NCBI GenBank assembly: GCA_001642005.1
Contig: LWCA01000422.1
Location: forward strand, 1 to 28,025
Source: Intoshia linei
Lineage: Eukaryota > Orthonectida > Rhopaluridae
DNA length: 28,025 nucleotides
Direction: 5' to 3'
The notes under the pieces are model-generated. The model was not told where the DNA came from. It was given only the letters and a program-made list of their open reading frames with translations, and did no database searches. Positions 19,387 to 28,025 of the stretch are shown here, one piece after another; position 1 is the first letter of the stretch, and every line of letters begins with the position of its first letter. The translations under genes were made by a program, and so were the position numbers.

Positions 19387-20182
19387 TAATTATAAATTTC
19401 AATATTCACCGATAACAATTTATTGCGTAAATTGTCAACACTATATATCACAATTTGTCGGTTATTGAAATAAGGGCCCTTAATAAATAAACATAATTTA
19501 TTCACTTGAAAATAAAAATTCTATGCAGCGATGAAGTATGTTATAATAAATGTTTGTATAATAATTTTGTATTCGACCTACGACTATAATTATATTTAGA
19601 AAACTATTTATAGAAATCATAAATGTAAAACACGTCATTCATAAAGACCCACATCCAAAAGTATTGAAGGCATTGTAATTTTGATTCTTTATCTAAATTA
19701 AAAAAATGTCACAATTTTAACAAAATTCAAAATACTGGTAAATTCGAAGTAATCAGTAAATTAAGAAAAATAAAATAGTGATAAAAAAACTAAATTTAAA
19801 TTTATGGTTGTTTACCCGATTTTTTCCAAAAAATAAAAATCTTGATGAAGCACCAAATTAGTTTCAATTACGAAATATAATACTGCTCTAATCGAAATTA
19901 GCAGAAACTCAAATGCATTGTAATGGCTTCAAACAGCGAAAATAAAAATTGTTTAAATTTAAAAGAATTTTACAATACAAAAAGTGTACGTTAGAATAGG
20001 AATCTCCACATGTCCATTAAGGGAAGTTTATAATTAAAAGTTTTGTAGAATTAATAAGTGAATCCCACATCTTTAAACCAAAAAATAGATGATTGTTAAG
20101 AAGAATATACATAAGTTGGAAAACTACTTAAATTAAATTTTAATAAATATCTAAACTCAGTAATAGAAATAATTTTGAGAAT
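19387..20182. other. 3' flank of actin, no gene seen
   Basis: AT-rich, holds the actin 3' UTR nearest 20182 (minus strand). No other feature could be supported. Confidence 0.45.
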
Positions 20183-21363
<1,181 letters not shown>

Positions 21364-21452
21364 TTAAATTTGAAAATAGAAAAAAAATTGTTTGTGCAAA
21401 ACTCAAATGACAAAATGATAATGAACAATGAAAACAGCTACTATCGTTCATG

Positions 21453-21459
21453 ATTTATA
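21453..21459 (-). promoter_or_regulatory. TATA box of the actin gene
   Basis: Minus-strand TATAAAT, within AAAATATAAATC, about 100 bp upstream of the actin start codon and 150 bp downstream of the CArG box. Transcription would start near 21425. Confidence 0.55.
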
Positions 21460-21611
21460 TTTTGTCATAGTTATAGTTGAGACAGAGCGACTGAGTGATG
21501 CGTATCTATGTTACATATCTCTTATTGAATAGCACAACAGGCAATTGTGTTGATATTTTTGCATTCATAGCATTCTAGCAGACATAATAATTTTCAATCG
21601 TCAATATATTT

Positions 21612-21621
21612 CCTTATAAGG
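21612..21621 (-). promoter_or_regulatory. CArG box (SRF binding site) upstream of actin
   Basis: CCTTATAAGG is a perfect, palindromic match to CC(A/T)6GG, about 260 bp upstream of the actin ATG. Such sites bind serum response factor and drive actin genes across animals. The location and perfection make function likely. Confidence 0.7.
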
Positions 21622-22464
21622 AACAAACTTGAGTTACTGTCATTTGTATGGGAGTATCAATAGAATTTATCAACTTAATTATAGTGATTTACAGTTGTGG
21701 TGAATCACCATTACGTTGGGAATGTTTATTGTTTCCAATTAAAATTTAATGAAAGTTTGTTTCAACTTTAATTAATATTTGGATAAATAGTAATCAATAT
21801 AAATCATTAATGCTTTTCAACTATGATCGATTTATTATATTATTCAGAAAAAAGTATTTATGCATGAGTGATTTTAACAATTAAATTATTTTATAAAATT
21901 GTACATTATTAATTTCAAATATTAGCAGTAATTATCAAGATTTATGAAAAATCGCACCTTCAATTTTTGTAACAACAAATGCATTAATTCATATCGAGAG
22001 AATTTCATAATCATTCAATATAAAATTTATAAATGGTGCAAAATTATAGGCTAACTAAATTTCATTGAATAAAATCGTCCATAAAATGGACTCTGCGTGA
22101 GCATTAAAGAGTTAAAAAAAAATTTTGTGTTTTTTATGTTGTTAGATATGTAATGTAAATAATGATATTAAAATTATTTTTGTTGGTTAATTATTTCAGA
22201 ATTCAGTCCAATATAATTAATAAATGCAAATTAATTGTACGTTTTTCTTACATTTATAAAGATTTTATTTTATTTTCTTAATCTGGAATTTTTAATAATA
22301 AACAAATATATCTTTCATTTTCTAATGATAATCCTCAATTCACCCAGTGTCAAAAACATTTAACGAAATTGTTAAAATTGGATAACGTGTGGGCTTGAAT
22401 AACATTAATGTCAACAATGTTGAGGAATGAATCAATTCATATTCGAACGAATTTAATCATGATG
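21622..22464. other. AT-rich spacer
   Basis: No gene, RNA or bounded element recognised. Confidence 0.45.
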
Positions 22465-22472
22465 ATCTTATC
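22465..22472. repeat. left 8-bp target duplication
   Basis: ATCTTATC, identical to 23040-23047. Confidence 0.85.
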
Positions 22473-23039
22473 CAGGGTGCACAACCTTTCCACCAATTCA
22501 GCCACAATGCTACTTTTCTCATTGATACTACGGCCGCACAAAATTTACTTCAACATTGAGAAAGTTTACTCTGGACCTAAATTTTAGGTCTAATAAAATA
22601 GTTTTTTTTAAATTTTAATTTTAATGAGCCAGTTTTAATTAATAATTTTCAACATCATATTTGTCATTTAACTGAATCGGAATAAATAGCAATAGTAGGA
22701 TTAATGCAGTGCGTCTCATGGGGGTGACTGGTCACCCCAAGGTGTGAATACGAAAATTTAGATGATTGTAGCCTAATCTACAATTTTCAACATATTTCAT
22801 TAAATCATCCCATTTAATATAATCTTATGATAAAAAAATATATCAGTGACTGCCTTGATTTTGTGTGCCCTTCGCTAACATTTGAGAAACTGGGGCAAAG
22901 TCAAGAATGTAACTTTTTGATTAAAATATTTTAAATAGACCTTGAATAAAATCTCATTTTAACTTTTCAATTTGAAGTAAAATGATATATTGCATTATGG
23001 TCAAATTTATTGCCCACGGCCGCACATTGTGCACCCCTG
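22473..23039. mobile_element. 567-bp non-autonomous hAT element
   Basis: Left end CAGGGTGCACAACCTTTCCA; the right end read in reverse begins CAGGGGTGCACAATGTGCGG, the same end with one extra G. A perfect 8-bp duplication ATCTTATC flanks it (22465-22472, 23040-23047). It has no transposase. It carries near its left end the 103-bp segment also found at 18629-18731. A hAT-like motif CAGTGCGTCTCATGGGGGTG with a near-palindrome follows at 22707 and may mark a second, nested or older end. Confidence 0.87.
22513..22615 (+). repeat. 103-bp segment identical to 18629-18731
   Basis: Base-for-base match by eye; see the copy at 18 kb. It lies 40 bp inside the left end of the 22473-23039 element. Confidence 0.85.
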
Positions 23040-23047
23040 ATCTTATC
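23040..23047. repeat. right 8-bp target duplication
   Basis: ATCTTATC, identical to 22465-22472. Confidence 0.85.
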
Positions 23048-23280
23048 GAATTATCAGAACAAAACGAGCTCTATCAATAGGAAGATAAAGAACAAAATTA
23101 ATTAAAAAATAAAAATTTTCATGAATTATTTTTACAATTTGAGTTATTAAAGGAAAAATTGTATGTAACAATTTGTATTAAAAAATGATATGCTATAGAA
23201 ATATATCTGAAGATATAGATAAGAAACAAATAAAAATCCAGTTATTTTTCAAAAGTATAAAATCAACTTAAAAAATCACT

Positions 23281-23341
23281 TTCCTCGATTAACGCGGTTG
23301 AAATTTTGGTTTTATAAATCGCGTTAATCGAGGAATACCTG
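23281..23341. repeat. pogo/Tigger-like inverted repeat remnant
   Basis: TTCCTCGATTAACGCG at 23281-23296 is repeated inverted without mismatch at 23320-23335, leaving a 23-nt loop. Read in reverse from 23341, the right side begins CAGGTATTCCTCGATTAACG next to TA, the form of a pogo-superfamily end. This looks like an extreme deletion derivative keeping only its ends, with the left end cropped. Confidence 0.55.
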
Positions 23342-23851
23342 TATTCCTCTAGATAAATTGACAATTTGATCAAATTCATTATAAGAATTGAGTTATTTGT
23401 AAAATTCAAGAAGATCAAGATGTTCCCTGATATGTTTTCAAAGATTCTCCACTATGTAGCTCATAGAGTTCTAACTGGTGCTTCCGTATAATTAGATAAA
23501 AATAGATCACTACACAATTAAGTTTCTATCTTTATGAAGTCAGAAAATCTCGTTGTAAATTTTTCTAACAAAATTTAGCATAATTTCAAAGTTAACAGTA
23601 AAATTTTCTTGCATTTTAGATAAAATCTGAAAATGTATAATTTCATCATCTTTCAAATGTATTATTAATAGTTCTAATTTCTTAGTAAAATTTGTTATGC
23701 GCTCAAATATTGAGAAACATAATCGGTCTTTTAACTTTTTTTAACTATTAACTAATATAATAATATAAAAAAATAGAATTTGACAGTGGACCGCATGAAA
23801 ATATTAAGTGGGCAGCAGTGCGGCTCATAGGTTGGACATCCTTGGAAGAAA

Positions 23852-23966
23852 ACATTTTATTATACGATAATTTTAGTATACATAAGAAATTTTCCAACAT
23901 TACCTATTAAATTAAAAAAATAGGCCCTCATGATTGTAAATCCGGGCCATATGGCCCTCTACTTTA
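23852..23966 (+). repeat. fragment of the 14429-14790 MITE family
   Basis: 23862-23906 (AACATTTTATTATACGATAA and on, to ACCTATTAA) resembles 14579-14635, and 23905-23960 (AAAAAAATAGGCCCTCATGATTGTA...) resembles the right arm 14725-14775. About 90 bp of the inner sequence present at 14 kb is missing, and the outermost end is lost. Confidence 0.6.
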
Positions 23967-24347
23967 TAATAATTTTAATACTCAATTTTCAAATCCCCCT
24001 GGATTTTATTTTATTGAATATACTAGAACCGTTTCTCTTTAATAAAAATATATCATGTGTAAATTTTCAAAAACGGGACCTGTGAAATTTTTTGATATAA
24101 AAAAGTGGCTCATGAGATAAAAAAGGTTACCGAACCCTGGTCTATGCGTACACATATAATAAAGGTTAAAAACAAGATGGACTAGTTACTAAAATGAGAT
24201 CATATTCTTAAAAATGTTAATCTGTTCTTATTGTAGTTAGCAGACATAAATTCTAACAAATTTTACAAGTGTTGATTTACCATTTATGGTGTTAAAACAA
24301 ATTGCAGAATGTAACCATCTAACAAAATACAGTTATGTTTATTTTAA

Positions 24348-25243
24348 ATGAATAAGTTTTATGGAGAAGTTATAATTGGTCCACCAGGATCAGGAAAATC
24401 AACGTATTGTAATGGAAGAAAGCAATTTTTGTTATGCTTTGGTGTAAGAGCAATTATAATAAACTTAGATCCTGGAAATGAAAATTTACCATACGATTGC
24501 GACATCAACATATCAAAATTGATAAAAATGAAAGAATTAATGGAAAATGACGACTTAGGTCCAAATGGAACTATTGTTAAAGCTTATGAATACATAAGTA
24601 AGAATTACATGTGGGTTATAGACAATATATTACCTTTTATGAACGAAAAAGTTTACTTTTTATTTGATTTACCCGGACAAATCGAATTAGTAACGCATTA
24701 TGATTATACTCACAATATATTTGATCATCTAACCAAAAATCTAAACATTCATCTTTGTGTTGTAAATTTGATAGAATGTACTTGTGCTTGTGACTCAACT
24801 AGATTTATTCAATCTTGTATAACCTCTTTGATTTGTATGCTACGTTTGAGTCTACCGCAAGTAAACGTTATGAGTAAATCAGATCTATTGCTCAAAATAT
24901 CTCATAAATTAAGTTTTAAAATTGATTACTACACGGATGTTTTGAACATGTCTTACCTAATCGACGAAATTCAGGTATATTCATCAAATACATAAAATAC
25001 AACCACTAAACCTAGTCAAGAAACACAAAATTTAAAAAACTCAACAAAGGTATTTGTGCAGTAATAGAAAATTCTAGTTTGGTTTCCTTTATGCTTTTGG
25101 ATGTTGAGGTAAAATCTTTAGGCTTAATAACCGTATTTTAGAATAAAGAACTAATGCTCAAATTGGGACTTGAAATAGCAAAAGCAATTGGAAATTATAC
25201 GCTGTACAACCATGATGTTAGAAATCTTGTACATACAATTTAG
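24348..25243 (+). CDS. GPN2: GPN-loop GTPase 2, 3 exons
   Basis: Cytoplasmic GTPase of the GPN family, which assists assembly and nuclear import of RNA polymerase II with GPN1 and GPN3. Exons 24348-24974, 25016-25108 and 25142-25243 give 822 nt, 273 residues. Visible motifs: P-loop GPPGSGKST (11-19), INLDPGNENLPYDC (39-51), the family-defining GPN (71-73, in LGPNG), G3 DLPGQ (107-111), G4-like SKSD (176-179), then NMSYLIDEIQ and the exon 2-3 stretch LVSFMLLDVENKELMLKLGL matching GPN2 LVSFIPLNIQDKES. GPN2 rather than GPN1/3 is supported by VIIGPPGSGKSTYC and the downstream order. It is about 37 residues shorter than human GPN2 (310), ending soon after the last conserved helix. Introns are 41 and 33 nt. 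It faces the PCGF-like gene with 93 bp between the stops. Confidence 0.93.
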
Positions 25244-25336
25244 TAAATTGTAATTAAATTGTGTAAACATAAATACATAAAGAAACAGGATTTAGCTGAT
25301 TCGACAAATGTTGTAGAATAACAATAAAGGCGCTTT

Positions 25337-26482
<1,146 letters not shown>

Positions 26483-26724
26483 ATGTTTCAAAAATGGAAT
26501 TCACTGAATAAAATCACGAAAACCTGTTTGTCAAATATTTCAATTTATACACGTACAGGAGATGGAGGTATTAATCATCGGTTCATTTAGACATAGTTTT
26601 AGGTCAGTCTGGTCTTTATTCTAAAAAGCGTTTATATAAGGATAACAAGATATTTGAGTTGATTGGGACTGTTGACGAACTAAATTCTTTTGTTGGGTAT
26701 TCAATTGATTCATTTAAATTATAA
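26483..26724 (+). pseudogene. MMAB: N-terminal part of cobalamin adenosyltransferase (PduO-type), apparently truncated
   Basis: The mitochondrial enzyme attaches adenosine to cob(I)alamin to supply methylmalonyl-CoA mutase. Exons 26483-26567 and 26603-26724, joined over a 35-nt intron (GTATTA...TTTTAG), encode about 68 residues. They contain IYTRTGDGGQSGLYS, then KDNKIFELIGTVDELNSFVG, matching the family's nucleotide-binding N terminus (YTKTGDKG--S...GTTDELSSxIG). A basic N-terminal stretch (MFQKWNSLNKITK) could be a mitochondrial targeting sequence. The frame then stops (TAA at 26722), and the rest of the family, including the SGG and RAVCRRAERR active-site regions, is not visible on the plus strand between here and 27858. 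It is either a truncated gene or one with exons I failed to find. A possible remnant of the next helix (ILNKISLYQ) follows at about 26738. Confidence 0.6.
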
Positions 26725-26814
26725 AACAAGGGTAATAACATTTTGAATAAAATCTCGCTATATCAAAATATGTAATACCGTAAATCAGAAACATGAGTAG
26801 TAGGGAATGATATT

Positions 26815-27163
26815 CGATTAATCGAAAACCCGGTTAATCGTTTACAATAATCGGAATATATTTCGAATAATCGGATTTTCAAAAATTTATATATGAATAC
26901 TAAAATGCTTTTTTGACCGTGAAATCATCACTTATTCGGATTGATTGATTGATTTGGATTTTTTGTGTGTGTTAACAGGATACAACTGTACCACCTGTAA
27001 TTTTTTTTAATTCTAGGGCTGTTTTCATTAAAAAAAGAAGGGTAATTTGTGGTTTTGGCCCTTGAAGATATTGAAGATCTTAAAAATTTTAAATTCCGAT
27101 TAATCGGATAATCGTTGTTCAAATAACTGGAATTATTCGATAACTGGTTTTTCGAATAATCAG
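26815..27163. mobile_element. 349-bp MITE with CGATTAATCGAAAACC-type inverted repeats
   Basis: The left arm CGATTAATCGAAAACCCGGT (from 26815) matches the reverse of the right arm CTGATTATTCGAAAAACCAG (from 27163) for about 26 bp. Motifs AATCGG and TTAATCG recur through both halves (26820-26880 and 27095-27165). It has no real coding frame; target duplication is not clear. It sits just after the broken MMAB-like coding region. Confidence 0.6.
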
Positions 27164-27858
27164 GACTCTATAACGAAGTAGGCTCCATTTTTTTTCAATA
27201 AAAAGTGCAATGTAGCTGCATAAATTGTTAATCGCTTGTAATGTATAGCTTAATATTATTTTTGTTAACATAATCATCATAATAGTCTTCACAAAACAGT
27301 AGTTTCAAGTATTCCTTTAATTTTAATATGGGGCTTCCCAAATATGTATATTATGGAGTCAATTTTTTTGTTTTTTTCTTAGGTGTGTAGTTTTAAATAG
27401 AATTAAAATGCTTTTTTTGCATTGAATATGCTGCGGACTATGAAACTGAAAATATTTTTCAGGAACCCTCTGAATTGTTTTATAGCTGTTATAATAAAGT
27501 AATCTATTACGATTGTCGCGGGCTTCGCTGATTATAACTGCAAATTTCATGGCGTGTTGTTTTTCTAGTAATACTCTAATTCCCTGATTAATTAATACAT
27601 TAATTGATTTTTTAGTTGACTACATAGGGTTCGTATGGTAGTTTTGGAAGACGATAATATTATTCACCATAGAAGAAATAGCATATTACCGGAGAATAAA
27701 CAATATTACAGGAGAATATTTAATTTAGATAATGAATATTACATAAAAATATAGCATATTACCATTTTCCGTTAAAGTTAAACATCTAAATTCGGTATTT
27801 TTTATATAATTCAAATTACGAAGAAAATATATATATAAAAATATTTATTTACAAAGAT
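27164..27858. other. spacer without recognised gene
   Basis: Open frames at 27359-27550 (minus) and 27635-27754 (plus, 39 codons) have no recognisable product. Missing MMAB exons were looked for here and not found. AATATTACCGGAGAATA-like repeats occur around 27690-27775. Confidence 0.4.
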
Positions 27859-27975
27859 TTACTGAATTATAAACGCTTGTTTGGTCTTTTTAGGTCTACC
27901 ACGTTTTTTTTCTGACCCAATAAAATTGATTTTGCCTCTTCGTCTTCGGTAGTCAAATTTAGTAAAAGGAGATCG
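27859..27975 (-). CDS. last exon of an AT-hook-containing gene (partial, continues beyond window)
   Basis: After an acceptor ATTGTAG (ending at 27976), an in-phase frame of 38 codons ends with TAA at 27859. It encodes FDYRRRRGKINFIGSEKKRG then RPKKTKQAFIIQ. KKRGRPKK is a textbook AT-hook (GRP core flanked by basic residues), which binds the minor groove of AT-rich DNA, so a nuclear chromatin protein is likely. Upstream exons would lie beyond 28025. A second frame is also open over the same bases, so the call depends on the splice phase. Confidence 0.4.
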   Translation of the reverse strand, partial: RSPFTKFDYRRRRGKINFIGSEKKRGRPKKTKQAFIIQ

Positions 27976-28025
27976 CTACAATATGGAGGCAATTAAATTT
28001 TTTCATGTAGTATTGACATGTACAT

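Noticed and set aside
23817-24140. A hAT element between CAGTGCGGCTC and the reverse CAGGGTTCGGTAACC end
   Set aside because: End-like motifs are present but the flanking 8-mers differ; boundaries unsupported.
27635-27754. 39-codon plus-strand frame MVVLEDDNIIHHRR... slightly reminiscent of cytochrome bc1 subunit 7 (LPEN...YxRxF)
   Set aside because: Similarity too short, no matching upstream or downstream exon.

Overview
This window is a strongly AT-rich stretch of a compact animal (metazoan) nuclear genome. The genes are interrupted by very short introns (mostly 32-43 nt, GT...TTTAG type). They include animal/eukaryote-specific proteins: a selenocysteine synthase (SEPSECS), a proteasome lid subunit (PSMD12/Rpn5), a PR-domain zinc-finger factor, cytoplasmic actin, a Polycomb RING protein and GPN2. 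Ultra-short introns, 24-93 bp spacing between converging genes and many small hAT-type elements would fit a reduced invertebrate such as an orthonectid/dicyemid-like or similar small-genome animal. The species call is inference only; nothing in the sequence fixes it.

Layout: 0.4-7.2 kb is a tight gene island: SEPSECS (-), a 71-bp divergent promoter, a small coiled-coil gene (+), then PSMD12 (-), whose 3' end meets the coiled-coil gene with 24 bp between stop codons. 8.7-11.5 kb is a six-exon PRDM-type transcription factor (-). 11.5-20.2 kb is gene-poor and TE-rich: a hAT MITE with long inverted repeats, a decayed Tc1-type transposase, a TE-associated ORF broken by a 566-bp hAT MITE with its target duplication, a hAT transposase C-terminal fragment and pogo-like ends. 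20.2-21.6 kb is actin (-) with a TATA box and a perfect CArG (SRF) box upstream. 22.5-24.1 kb has another 567-bp hAT MITE with a perfect 8-bp target duplication plus other fragments. 24.3-26.2 kb holds GPN2 (+) and a PCGF-type Polycomb RING gene (-) in convergent orientation. 26.5-28.0 kb holds what looks like a truncated cobalamin adenosyltransferase gene (+), a MITE, and the last exon of an AT-hook-containing gene (-) that continues beyond the window.

Exons were joined by hand from splice signals, reading phase and remembered family sequences; for SEPSECS, PSMD12, PRDM-like, GPN2, PCGF, actin and the coiled-coil gene the joined lengths are exact multiples of three. No functional operon-like system is evident: the genes are housekeeping or developmental genes lying side by side. 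I found no convincing new biological system. The most distinctive features are the ultra-short introns, a probable GC-AG intron, overlapping convergent 3' ends and the dated hAT insertions.
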